A DNA stretch of 34,930 nucleotides from SIG440 sp045645905 (GTDB lineage Bacteria > Bacillota > Clostridia > Monoglobales > Monoglobaceae), in the NCBI GenBank assembly GCA_045645905.1, contig JAZRJT010000032.1, forward strand, positions 1-34,930, in the 5' to 3' direction. The notes beneath the pieces are model-generated. The model made no database searches, was not told the origin of the DNA, and saw nothing but the letters and a program-made list of their open reading frames with translations. Positions 7,201-15,846 of this stretch are shown piece by piece. How positions within the stretch are numbered: the stretch's first letter is position 1; every line of letters starts with the position of its first letter. The position numbers and the translations under genes were made by a program.

Positions 7201-10200
7201 ATTTGAGAGAAGCAAGCTTGTCTGCAAGTCTGTCGCCCTGACTTTGAATTCTGTCTCTTGTAGCCGTGAGAGCCTCGATAACATCCGGGTCTGTTGCTTC
7301 AGCAATAAGTGCATCGTACTTGGCTACTCTTGCATCCGCATCGACAGTATCCATATTGACAATTGACAGTGCCTCAGCTACAGCCTTCTGCATACCTTCC
7401 ATTACATGCTTGTCCTTTGTGCCGTTGAGAAGATACTGATTAAGCTCGTTAACAACCTTCTTAATCTTGTTACGCATTACAGTGCGTTTCTTTTGGTCGC
7501 TCATCCGTTCCTTTGATACACGTACAGCCTCTTTATATTCTTCCATCTGTCTGTTCTTGTACTCACGAATACGCTTGATCATCTCCTGATATCTCTGAGC
7601 TGTCTTCTTCTCACGCTCCTTATATTCTGCACGAAGCTCTGACATTTGAGAGTTGTGTTTTGATTTAAGAAGATTGACCTGCTTTTGATGGCGGTCAGCC
7701 AGAGTGTGAAGAGTTGAAACGCCCCAGTAGCTGTCATAAATCTCATTAAGCATCATCTGACGGTTTTCTGCTGTGTCGAGCTCTTTTACCATCTTACGTG
7801 TAAGACGAAGGTCGGAAACAATATCTGAAAGAGCTTCGGGCATATCAGCTGCAGTTACATCCTTATCAAACACATCGGGATAAAGTTCAGCCCATTCCTG
7901 CCATTGCCTTTCAAGACTAATACCTTTATCCGAAAGAACCATACTACCCATATGAGTTTTACGGAAATTATTATAGCTGCCGTATTTGCTTGAAATCTCA
8001 GCTTTTTGCTCATCTGTCAAAGAAATCCCCTTGTTTCGTATCTCTTTTAGTATTTTCTCTGAATAATCGTTACGCTGCTCACGAGCAGGAACAATCTCAA
8101 TCACACGGTCGGCAACCTTGCTGGCTTCGGTCATCACAGACTCCCAGCTAAGATCCTCAGAGGATGCTACAAACTGATAAAACTCATTGAGAGCTGAGGC
8201 AAGCTCTATCTTACCTTGGTTCATACCAAAAGTTTTCATCAGCTTGGATGCAGCAGCATTGACAGAGGTTTTGGTAAATACCGTACCGTGTGTAACCGTT
8301 TTCTGAAGCTTGAGCAACTCCTTGAGGTTGGCAACATCACTCTTAAGCTTGTCTGCATCAGCCTGCAAATCAGCAACCAACTCAGGGTCAAAAGAATAGT
8401 CACGGTCGGAGTATCGAAATCTTGATAGATGACTGACAACAGGTTCTGTGCCGTCTTTAAAATACTGCCTTATGTCTCGAAGAACTTTGTCAGAACGAGT
8501 GCCCCTCGGATATTCAACACTAACAACCGTATCACCGTATTCATTATCAATATCAAGCGTTACTTCACCACGGGCTCTTGATATAAAATCTGCCAGAGCT
8601 TTTTCTTGAGCTTCTGTAGGCAAAACAGAAAGGTTGATACCGTCTCCTTCGGGCATTATGCGAATATTGCCTCGACGCATAAACTCAACCATTGCTTCAT
8701 TACCGTCAAAGTCATCTTGCATATCTTCAGGAAAGCTATCCCATATGTCACGGTGATCAACTGTTCTGTAACCACCTGATGCACCGTAATGTTTACCCGA
8801 AAAATCAAGCTTGCTTCCATTCGTCAGAAGATATCCGGTTTCTTTCCAACTGTATGTTTTACCGAAATAAGATAATGCAGGCTCGTTCAAGTCAATATCT
8901 GAATAACGGTCGGAAAGCTTGACAATATCTTCTTGATTGGATATAATATCTTTGGAAGCCGAGCCCCTCTGCAAGCTACCTTGTGTAGCAGGAGGAACAG
9001 ATTGGGTTCTTTTTATATTATTTTTTGTAACATAAAGAGTAACTAAGTCTAACGAAGCCTTGCTTTTTGAAACAATTTCAACGGTTCTATAATCATAATC
9101 TGAATAAGATTTATCAAAGATTAATTTTCTTGTGTTAGATTTTCCTATCTCCAACTTTACACTATCATAATTTTTTATAATATCATAAAGTCTAAGAACT
9201 TCCTGAACAATTTTATCAACTGTATTAAAATGTTCAGAAATATGCTGTATATCGTCATATGAAACAACGAATGTATATTGCTTATTTTCAAACAATTTTT
9301 GTTTAACGTTAGTTTCAATCTTGTCTTTTACAGATGAGGAAATAACTCCAAGATAGCAATTAACTTTAGCTTGTGGATTTTTTAGTGCAATTTCGATATG
9401 AGACCTTAATTCATCAACTGAATTAAGCACAACCCCTCTACGCATTTTTATATTATTTAAGGTTTGCTTGTCGAACTCCTCAAATCCCATATCTTTTATT
9501 GAAAATTTCACCGCTTCGGCGGTGTTTTTTATTTCAGTGACATTTTCACTCGCCTCATAAATAGCCTCGGCAAAAAGACTTTGGATTTCTTCCAGAGACT
9601 CCTGCATTTTAAGCACAAGCTTGCCTTCTTTAGAATCAGGCGAGTATTCGGCATATACTTGCTTAACCTTATCTACCCACTTGTTTACAAAGTCAACAAT
9701 CTTCTGGTACAGTGACTTGTCCTGCTTGTAAAGCTGCTGTAACTTTTCGATAACTTTGCCGTCTGCCAACATAGCTTCCATCGAGTCGGCAATTACTTCT
9801 TCGTAGGCTGTATCATAGTCAATGGTTCTGCCGTTGGATTTAGCTTTACGGATCTGTGCTTGAACAAGCTCATCAACGCTCCGACCCTGCTTGCCGTACT
9901 GTTCCATAAGGAACTCGGCAAGCTCATTAAATTTTGCAGGCGACCACTCTTTGATAAAGTGAGTCAGCTCGTGAGAAAGAGTATAGAGCATTGTGCCCTC
10001 GCCCTTAATACCAGCATTAATATCAAGCATTATGACATTGCTGCCAGGTATATATTTGCCATTGGGAGCCGCCTTCACTTCGCCGTTTTCATCGGTATAA
10101 ACAAACCTGCCGTTGACCTCTTCACTCTCAAAAAGACGCACCTCAACACCGGTTATTTCACTAAGTACATTTGCATAAGATAAAGAAGCTCGCTGAACAT

Positions 10201-13114
10201 CGGTAAATCCTTTGGTATTGAAGTTTTCTTTGCCATTCAGAGTAACTTTACTTTTTTTTCTTGTAGTCTTTTTAATGGCAGATTTATGCGCTTTAAGACG
10301 GTTTTCTTCTGCATTCGCTTTAGTTTTTGAATGTTTTTTGCCAAGATTATAAAGAAATTGTTTTTCACGCTCAGAAAGATTATCTGTAAAATTCTGAGCT
10401 GAAATTTCAGCATAGGGAATATTGTACATTCCGTCCGTATAAACAGCGGTCGCACCTGCAAGCCAAGCACGTGGTGAACTCGGCTTTGCGGCTTTAAATA
10501 TACCGACTATTGCATTAGCTGAACTTGCATCTGCTGTAAGATCTATTACAGTCTCATATACAAGAGCCTCGCCCTGAGTGCCGTAGCTGACATCCTTTGA
10601 AGAAACAACTCTGCCGTCATCAAGCTCAATCTTCATTGAGTTATTATCAATAGAAGCTATCTTCTTAATGTTTACTGCTTCATTGGTATTCTTAAGAATC
10701 GTCTTGCCTTCGATATCAGATACATCGTGCTCCTTAGCCACAACGCTATCAAGAGCTTTAATCTTTTCTGTATTCTGAACAGATTTGGTCTGTTTTGCAA
10801 GCGGAATGAAAGGATTGCTCTTCTCTGCTGAAGGGGCTTCTGTGCTTTTTGATGCTGTTTCCTGTGCAAGCTGCGAGAGCTGTGTTTCAAGGCTCGGTGC
10901 AGACTGTGTTGTCAGCATCTGCGACTCGTTGATTCTATCCATAACAGCATCGGGAGAATATGCATTCATATCCGCATCGACATTTGAATCAACATCAAAA
11001 CCGCCAGCCTCAAACCAAGCCTGTCTACGCTGATTTATGGTAGAATTTGGATTGATAATAACATCACGGAAAGTGTTTGCAATATCTTCATTAAGCTCAA
11101 GTGCATTAATCTGTTGTTTAGTAAGCTTTGCACCATTGACTGTAGCACCAAGCCAGTCTGCAATAGTCTCAGCATTTTCAGGTGCTACACCCTTACGTGT
11201 AAGAGATTCGACAATATCCTGCTTGTTTTGAACTGACAGCTCTGCACCAATAGAATGGAACAGTTTGCCAATGGTATATGCACCTGTTTTATCGTTAACC
11301 TTGTTTGCAATCTTGTATGCAACAGAGTCAGCTGATATTGTACTGCCGTTCTTTACAAGGTTGGTAAGGTTAGTTACATCAAAGTTCGTGTTGTTCTTTA
11401 TAGCCTTGCCTGTGCGGTATGTCCTTACTGCATTGGCAGCAGATGATACACCACTCGGTGCACCATCAAGGACAAGTGCAGTAAATCCACCAAGCATACC
11501 ACTATATAAAGCTTCGGGGGAAAGCGGGTCGATTTCGTTGCTTTCGCCTAATATAATGTTTTTTAATATTGGTTCAATGGTAGCTTGACCCCATTCTTCA
11601 AACACTTCTGAACCAACTTTACCAGTAAAAGTGGCTGCTGTTTTTAAAGCTGTACTGCTAACTCGATCCAAAGCCTTTTTAAGTGCACTGTTAGTAAGCT
11701 TACCACCTACTTTACTAATACCACCAAAATAGTAGTTAGACAACACTTCAGAAGCAGCAATTGCCGATGCATATGATCCTGCTATCTCTTTATCATATCC
11801 ATTGTTGATTGCTTCTGCGTATGCATTACCATATACAGACGCACCAAAAGTTGTAGCAAATGCGGCTTCGCCTATCATTGCCGCCGATTCTGCTCCAAGT
11901 GCTCCTTTTGATAAATAAGTTGCAGCAGCACCTGCAGCTAAAGCTGGTGCCATATTGCCTATTGAATAAGCTGCATCACCGATTGCTCCGCCAAGCGTGC
12001 CTCCACCTAACCATTCGGGCAAAAAAACACCGTCTTGATTGAGGTCTTCTGTTGCTAACGAAGCAGCAATTTGCCAAGAAGATGGAGCATAATAATCCTT
12101 GTCAGCTATTCTGTTTCCTATGCTTACAACACCATTTTCAACGCCAGCTGCCAATTTAAATGCTATTTCAAGTACATCATTGTCTTCAATCTTCTCGTAG
12201 ATTTCTTGACCTTCTTCTACTGCTTCTCTTTCTTCATCTCTTTGACTACGTAAAGCTTCAAGCTCGTTGCTTAATTTTTTCTTGTACTGACCAGCTTTCT
12301 GGACATCGTCATAATAAGGATTTGCTTTGCGTGCCGCATCTTCTTTTATTTTTTTATCAGCATTGGTTTCAAATGTATTTCGCTGGTCTCTGCGTGCATT
12401 ATTACCAAAACCTATATCGTGCGGCACTACTGATATTTTTATTTCTGTATCTTCTTCGGGTATCAGTGTTGTTTCAATGAGATTGAGTTTTTTTATCTCA
12501 TATTCAAGCTCTGCTTCTCTCAAGGCAAAATTGCGTTCTCTTGGGGCATAATCCGTTGAATTAATCTCATTGACTTTGCTGGTATATTCATCGTCAAGCG
12601 ATTTAAGTGTATTTTTGTAAGAAGGATCACTAAAAACAGGTGTAGAATCTATAAAGCTTTGCACCTGCCGCTTACGCAAAGTATTCTTTGCTCCACCATC
12701 TGCCATAAATTCTTTTTCAGCCTGCACTATGCTTGGCACTTGTTCAGCAAAAGATTTCGGCGCATATATTGTCGCCTTACCTTTTGAAGCGTTATAAGGA
12801 TACTTTTCTATTGACGGTTGAGGCTGTGTATTACTCTGTGTTTGAAACCTGTTTTCGCCTTGAGCAAAATTCACAGCAGTTTTCTTAGCAGGTTCAGTTT
12901 CAACACTTGTATCAAATCTATATAACTCTTTGCGAGTACCACTATCAGTGTTTATTAAGGAACTCTGGAAACGCCTTGACGTGCTGTATTTATCATACAG
13001 CTCGTCAGCTTTGCTTGCGTATTGTTTTTTCTTCTCTTCGTCTTTGTCTGTACTTTTAGTTGAGAAACGTTTGGAGGTACTATATTTTGCATATAAATCA
13101 TCAGCTCTCGACAT
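4292..13114 (-). CDS. Giant polyvalent ejection protein (2940 aa): zincin plus BECR nuclease
   Basis: The largest gene, about a quarter of the window. Visible parts in order: residues 2-17 and 34-49, a duplicated S.AD.LY.KYSTS.RF motif; about 385-470, a Gly/Ala-rich hydrophobic region; about 830-1130, a polyvalent-protein region with a zincin metallopeptidase (H1048-E1049-L-T-H1052 and downstream E1105/E1106); about 1204-1366, a BECR-fold nuclease-like domain (PBECR type, possibly PBECR3) in AT-rich DNA; about 1415-1540, a GYLLTNGSKLDFSG-type domain; about 1800-1895, a charged coiled coil; about 2380-2670, an LPD38-like region with hydrophobic segments; about 2889, an EF-hand-like DNDGDGKAD loop. 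Polyvalent proteins are thought to enter the host with phage DNA and act on host defences. The position among tail/ejection genes and the lack of an ordinary tape measure support this. AAGGAGG precedes the ATG. Confidence 0.9.
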   Translation of the reverse strand: MSRADDLYAKYSTSKRFSTKSTDKDEEKKKQYASKADELYDKYSTSRRFQSSLINTDSGTRKELYRFDTSVETEPAKKTAVNFAQGENRFQTQSNTQPQPSIEKYPYNASKGKATIYAPKSFAEQVPSIVQAEKEFMADGGAKNTLRKRQVQSFIDSTPVFSDPSYKNTLKSLDDEYTSKVNEINSTDYAPRERNFALREAELEYEIKKLNLIETTLIPEEDTEIKISVVPHDIGFGNNARRDQRNTFETNADKKIKEDAARKANPYYDDVQKAGQYKKKLSNELEALRSQRDEEREAVEEGQEIYEKIEDNDVLEIAFKLAAGVENGVVSIGNRIADKDYYAPSSWQIAASLATEDLNQDGVFLPEWLGGGTLGGAIGDAAYSIGNMAPALAAGAAATYLSKGALGAESAAMIGEAAFATTFGASVYGNAYAEAINNGYDKEIAGSYASAIAASEVLSNYYFGGISKVGGKLTNSALKKALDRVSSTALKTAATFTGKVGSEVFEEWGQATIEPILKNIILGESNEIDPLSPEALYSGMLGGFTALVLDGAPSGVSSAANAVRTYRTGKAIKNNTNFDVTNLTNLVKNGSTISADSVAYKIANKVNDKTGAYTIGKLFHSIGAELSVQNKQDIVESLTRKGVAPENAETIADWLGATVNGAKLTKQQINALELNEDIANTFRDVIINPNSTINQRRQAWFEAGGFDVDSNVDADMNAYSPDAVMDRINESQMLTTQSAPSLETQLSQLAQETASKSTEAPSAEKSNPFIPLAKQTKSVQNTEKIKALDSVVAKEHDVSDIEGKTILKNTNEAVNIKKIASIDNNSMKIELDDGRVVSSKDVSYGTQGEALVYETVIDLTADASSANAIVGIFKAAKPSSPRAWLAGATAVYTDGMYNIPYAEISAQNFTDNLSEREKQFLYNLGKKHSKTKANAEENRLKAHKSAIKKTTRKKSKVTLNGKENFNTKGFTDVQRASLSYANVLSEITGVEVRLFESEEVNGRFVYTDENGEVKAAPNGKYIPGSNVIMLDINAGIKGEGTMLYTLSHELTHFIKEWSPAKFNELAEFLMEQYGKQGRSVDELVQAQIRKAKSNGRTIDYDTAYEEVIADSMEAMLADGKVIEKLQQLYKQDKSLYQKIVDFVNKWVDKVKQVYAEYSPDSKEGKLVLKMQESLEEIQSLFAEAIYEASENVTEIKNTAEAVKFSIKDMGFEEFDKQTLNNIKMRRGVVLNSVDELRSHIEIALKNPQAKVNCYLGVISSSVKDKIETNVKQKLFENKQYTFVVSYDDIQHISEHFNTVDKIVQEVLRLYDIIKNYDSVKLEIGKSNTRKLIFDKSYSDYDYRTVEIVSKSKASLDLVTLYVTKNNIKRTQSVPPATQGSLQRGSASKDIISNQEDIVKLSDRYSDIDLNEPALSYFGKTYSWKETGYLLTNGSKLDFSGKHYGASGGYRTVDHRDIWDSFPEDMQDDFDGNEAMVEFMRRGNIRIMPEGDGINLSVLPTEAQEKALADFISRARGEVTLDIDNEYGDTVVSVEYPRGTRSDKVLRDIRQYFKDGTEPVVSHLSRFRYSDRDYSFDPELVADLQADADKLKSDVANLKELLKLQKTVTHGTVFTKTSVNAAASKLMKTFGMNQGKIELASALNEFYQFVASSEDLSWESVMTEASKVADRVIEIVPAREQRNDYSEKILKEIRNKGISLTDEQKAEISSKYGSYNNFRKTHMGSMVLSDKGISLERQWQEWAELYPDVFDKDVTAADMPEALSDIVSDLRLTRKMVKELDTAENRQMMLNEIYDSYWGVSTLHTLADRHQKQVNLLKSKHNSQMSELRAEYKEREKKTAQRYQEMIKRIREYKNRQMEEYKEAVRVSKERMSDQKKRTVMRNKIKKVVNELNQYLLNGTKDKHVMEGMQKAVAEALSIVNMDTVDADARVAKYDALIAEATDPDVIEALTATRDRIQSQGDRLADKLASLKSAYADVINSSDPTLSNAYDEVIEAKIASVVETVGDTSLRNMSMEQLEEVYDLYKMVLTNIRNANKLFASEKQETIEQLGYEVDSEVKTATKQKDRMTAVNSFLRKVGYKDLKPIYFFRMLGSTTMTDLYKKVRDGQGTWFKDAVEARAFRIETERKYNYKQWDLKETYKFTAKSGKSFELTLPQIMSIYAFSRREQAFDHLIKGGIVFDDAVKVKEKKKGVTLSYTVNTSEAFNLSVDTLGEIIDTLTEEQKSYVKDMQSYLSDTMGGKGNEVSLELYGVKLFKEKNYFPLKSSQYYMNFTAEEAGETKIKNSSFSKETVKHANNPIVLSDFIDVWANHVNDMSNYHAFVLPLEDFTRVYNYRTPTSEDVETTSVKSTIHNHYTEAANSYIKQLLKDINGGSVSGVGTEVIDKMVGLAKKGAVFASASVVVQQPSAIARAMAYVNPKYFVNVSSFNFKRHNQLWEECKQYAPVAGIKEMGYFDTSVGRTGIDWLKADEYDSVREKFFAFFKDKEQRRNIFDDALSFAPAMVDELSWAALWEAVKKETRKTTNLEVGSEEFFKHCGERFTEVVDLTQVYDSVFARSELMRSKDRSVKMATSFMAEPTVQANMLFDAVLQLKRGKKSALAPAAATIGAVVGSVVLNSILKSFVLAGRDDDEDETYLEKYVSSFAGDVLSGLNPLTLIPFVKDIISIAQGYSVERMDTSVVEDIIGSIMDLGKDTKSDAEKALGLIGSVANLFGVPAKNIIRDFNSAINVFNTFSRGDKTTGTGIKFALLEGLSETVTANIIKGVTGEGINTNKGKKYYDAVVSGDNDYIQKNKSEESVINSFKDLVKEKVKSGELSVEKGANMLSKYGGVDEEKAFETAQYYDFTAKNPDLAYNWTSTTVAGYLETAEPSGISVEVYDDYLVKKKDCTGTDNDGDGKADSGTKKKEILKVIDSLPITSKQKDTLYLINNWSKSTLYEAPWH
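9509..9534 (+). terminator. Terminator-like hairpin inside the giant gene (plus-strand polarity)
   Basis: On the plus strand CACCGC-TTCG-GCGGTG is followed at once by TTTTTTATTT, the textbook form of an intrinsic terminator with a UUCG tetraloop. It points against the direction of the giant gene, so it could stop antisense transcription, or it may be a remnant of a transferred unit. It lies exactly at the upstream (N-terminal) edge of the AT-rich BECR nuclease module and encodes KNTAEAVKF, a linker type common before effector domains. Functional use is unproven. Confidence 0.5.
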
Positions 13115-13125
13115 TTTTATCCTCC

Positions 13126-14427
13126 TTAAAGACCAAATATATTAATTAAATATTCGTATTCGGCATCAGTAATGCTGCCCTTATCTGCAGCTGTAGACAA
13201 CGCCTGAAAAGCTGCAATAGCTTCGGCATCTGCAAGGGGGTCACCGGGTGACCATTCGGATGATGCGGATTTTGCTCGCTTTGTGAAGTTCTTATATATA
13301 GACTTGGCTGCACTTGTTTTTAATTCGATTTCCTGCTTCATTGCATAAGCATCGGCATCAGCTTTTGCCTTCTTAGCAGCAAGGTTATACTCTTTACTCC
13401 ATTGAAGATCTGCAACCTTCTGTCTGTCAAGCGTATTCTGCCACTCTATGTCATATCTTGTGTCTTCAACTTTATCTCTGTCAAGTCTGTAGTCATAATC
13501 TCGATCAGACTCATATACACCACGGTCAAACTGCTGCTGCCACTGTGTATCCGATACCTGATCTCTGCCTACCTGATAATCATAGTTTCTGTCAGACTCA
13601 TATACGCTTCTATTGTAGTTGCGATCAGACTCGTAAACCTCTCGGTCAAATGCTTCTCTCCACTGCTCATCAGCTATGTTGTCACGGTGCTGCTGATAAG
13701 AGAAGTCACGGTTGTCTGCCCACTGGTTGTAGTCAAAGTCTTTCTCGTTGTAGTAGCGATTTGTGAGGTAGTCTCTGTCGGCATAGTAATCGGAAACTTC
13801 ATCTCTGTAGCGTGAGTATTCTTTTGCTTCAGCATCGGAAAGAAGACCATAACGGTTATACAGGTTAGAAAGGTCTCTGTCATATGAATCTCTTGCGAGC
13901 TGATACAGCTCCGGTATCTTATCATTCAGCTGCTGAAGGTAGCCCTGATACTGTTGCTGACCTACTGTTTGTGCGTAGCTGTTACCATATCCTCCCGTAA
14001 GAGCTGAAGCTTGACCCATAGTGTCCTGCATTGCAGTAAGACCGCCTGCCATATACTGGTCTTTATACTGATTGTATAGAGCATCAGCATTAACATCGTA
14101 CTTAAATTCGCCCTTATTAAGAATTTGATCCATTGTCTGCTGAAGAGTTTGCTGAAACTGTGATTGCTGCTGAACAGGTTTGCTCATATTGTTAAGGTTG
14201 TTACCGAGCTGTGTTACCGCATCACTCTGTGTGTAAGGTTTGTTGTAGTCTGTCAGATTAGCTGAACCTGTCCCCATGCCTTTGCCTCCACCCAAAATTG
14301 ATGACAGGACATCTATGCCCGTATTGACTACTTTCCCGGCTATAGGAACACCGTTGTTAATTATGTCCGTGCCACTGTCCACGGCTTTTTTTAGCCCGGC
14401 ATCAAGCTTTTTCTTATCAATTGCCAT
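13126..14427 (-). CDS. Ejection/internal virion protein with YESDRNY repeats
   Basis: A 433-residue protein. The N-terminal 50 residues are amphipathic and Gly-rich (DIINNGVPIAGKVVNTGIDV, then LSSILGGGKGMG), like membrane-active phage injection proteins. Residues about 60-180 are Gln/Tyr-rich. Residues about 190-370 hold a degenerate tandem repeat of a VYESDRNYDY...RD.VSDTQWQQ type, very rich in Tyr, Asp, Arg, Gln and Trp and probably a long helical rod. The C-terminus (SPGDPLADAEAIAAFQALST) is a small helical domain. The start is placed at the ATG at 14427 (AAAGGAG 8 nt upstream) rather than the GTG at 14436, which lies inside that site. Directly upstream of the giant gene, it is probably co-packaged as part of a DNA-ejection channel. 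The role is inferred. Confidence 0.78.
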   Translation of the reverse strand: MAIDKKKLDAGLKKAVDSGTDIINNGVPIAGKVVNTGIDVLSSILGGGKGMGTGSANLTDYNKPYTQSDAVTQLGNNLNNMSKPVQQQSQFQQTLQQTMDQILNKGEFKYDVNADALYNQYKDQYMAGGLTAMQDTMGQASALTGGYGNSYAQTVGQQQYQGYLQQLNDKIPELYQLARDSYDRDLSNLYNRYGLLSDAEAKEYSRYRDEVSDYYADRDYLTNRYYNEKDFDYNQWADNRDFSYQQHRDNIADEQWREAFDREVYESDRNYNRSVYESDRNYDYQVGRDQVSDTQWQQQFDRGVYESDRDYDYRLDRDKVEDTRYDIEWQNTLDRQKVADLQWSKEYNLAAKKAKADADAYAMKQEIELKTSAAKSIYKNFTKRAKSASSEWSPGDPLADAEAIAAFQALSTAADKGSITDAEYEYLINIFGL

Positions 14428-14441
14428 ATAAATCACTCCTT

Positions 14442-15845
14442 TTATTTGTTCTCAAGAGCCTTAAGTCTACTTTCAATCGAGCTTATAAAGCTGTCGATTT
14501 TTGCCTTGTTATAATAATTGTTTTGAAGGTTACTTTCCGTTGCACTTGCAGAGTTTGATATCTGTGTCAGCCTTGTTTGTACTTCGCCTTTAATACCTTT
14601 TAATGAGTTGATTTCATCTGCAGTTACTGTTATTTCTTTTCCACCAAGCACCAACTTGTTAGTTTCAACACTTGCACCGGACACCTTGCCATCGGCAATT
14701 ATATCTGCATCTGAATGGATAGACCAAGGTGTATCAAATGTTTTATCGAGTGTCGAGTATTTACCCATCGCAACGCCCATTCCGTTAGGCTTTATGTTGA
14801 AAGACGTTTCCTGACAAGGTAGCTGCTCATATCTGGTATTCTCACCGTCAAGCTCATCAATCACTCTCAGCTCGATATCGTATTCTGATTCGGTACTGAA
14901 TTTGCCTATCCGTACTCCGTTCTCATCGGTAATCGTGCCATCAGTAATAATGGTCACAAATTCAGCTACACCTGTAGTACTTATTGTTCGTGTCTCGATT
15001 GGTAGCTCGACAGACCATTCGTTGTCACTTACCTTTTTGTATTTGTAGTACAGCGTATATTCAGTCAACACTTCGGGAACATATGATGCGTATACATTTA
15101 AAGCAACTTGGCACTCTGTACCGTGCATATCATCTATTTCTTGTATATTTGGATTCCATCTTCTGCACACAATGCCGTCTGAATTATCTAAAGGTGTCAG
15201 CATAGGGGGAGCATATGCATTAACGTATATGCTATCCCTTATGCTTTGTTTAAAGCCTCTGGAGTCTGTTATTGTAACAATTATGCCGTTTGTACCTTTG
15301 TTGTAAAGCACATCCGATTCGAATACATAACTGCCATCTGAATTAGAGATTTGCTTGCAAGATTTATCACCAACTGTGACAGCAACGGTCTTGACTGTAG
15401 CGTTGTTAAGTGCCTCAGCACTTACCGAGAGCTTTATATATGTTTTGCTCTGCACATAAGCGGCATAAGGCTCTGAAACTTTGCTGGTGATAGAACCTGT
15501 AGGTTTGGTGCTTTCGGTCTCTTCAAGGACAAATGTTACAGCGTGTTCTTTATCGTTAAGGCTCAAGTTGTCATCCTTGTCTGTAGCAACCCAGAATATA
15601 TCAACCTTCATTGTGCCGGATATAGTACTTGAGTTAGGAGGAAGAAACCCGATAATTGCTGATCTTTCGGCATCTGTTATAGCCCAGTCATAATATTCTT
15701 GACCTTTAGGGAGCTTACCGGAAGCGTGAATTACTGTGTTGCCAATTGAAAGAGTGACCTTCGCATAATGCAAGAGGTTAATTGTAGAACCAATTTCCAG
15801 ACGAATTGTTCCCGATCGATTAAAATATATCTTTTCAGTTGCCAT
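14442..15845 (-). CDS. Tail fibre-like protein (DUF859-like)
   Basis: A 467-residue, mostly beta-rich protein. It consists of Ig-like modules (for example YIKLSVSAEALNNATVKTVA; VTVGDKSCKQISNSDGSYVF) leading to the segment FNIKPNGMGVAMGKYSTLDK with TFDTPWSIHSDADI. This is the hallmark of DUF859-type phage tail proteins. A C-terminal helical bundle follows (INSLKGIKGEVQTRLTQISN ... IESRLKALENK) and probably drives trimerisation. The ATG lies right behind the previous stop, with AAGGGTG upstream. It probably forms a structural or fibre component near the tail tip. DUF859 proteins are of unknown biochemical function; the tail assignment rests on the C-terminal signature and gene order. Confidence 0.82.
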   Translation of the reverse strand: MATEKIYFNRSGTIRLEIGSTINLLHYAKVTLSIGNTVIHASGKLPKGQEYYDWAITDAERSAIIGFLPPNSSTISGTMKVDIFWVATDKDDNLSLNDKEHAVTFVLEETESTKPTGSITSKVSEPYAAYVQSKTYIKLSVSAEALNNATVKTVAVTVGDKSCKQISNSDGSYVFESDVLYNKGTNGIIVTITDSRGFKQSIRDSIYVNAYAPPMLTPLDNSDGIVCRRWNPNIQEIDDMHGTECQVALNVYASYVPEVLTEYTLYYKYKKVSDNEWSVELPIETRTISTTGVAEFVTIITDGTITDENGVRIGKFSTESEYDIELRVIDELDGENTRYEQLPCQETSFNIKPNGMGVAMGKYSTLDKTFDTPWSIHSDADIIADGKVSGASVETNKLVLGGKEITVTADEINSLKGIKGEVQTRLTQISNSASATESNLQNNYYNKAKIDSFISSIESRLKALENK

Positions 15846-15846
15846 A

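Noticed and set aside
4292..13114. The giant gene as a tape-measure protein of a long-tailed phage
   Set aside because: It lacks the long uniform helical repeat pattern, lies downstream of hub and fibre-like genes, and no major tail, tail terminator or chaperone genes precede it; the zincin and nuclease-like domains fit a polyvalent ejection protein better.
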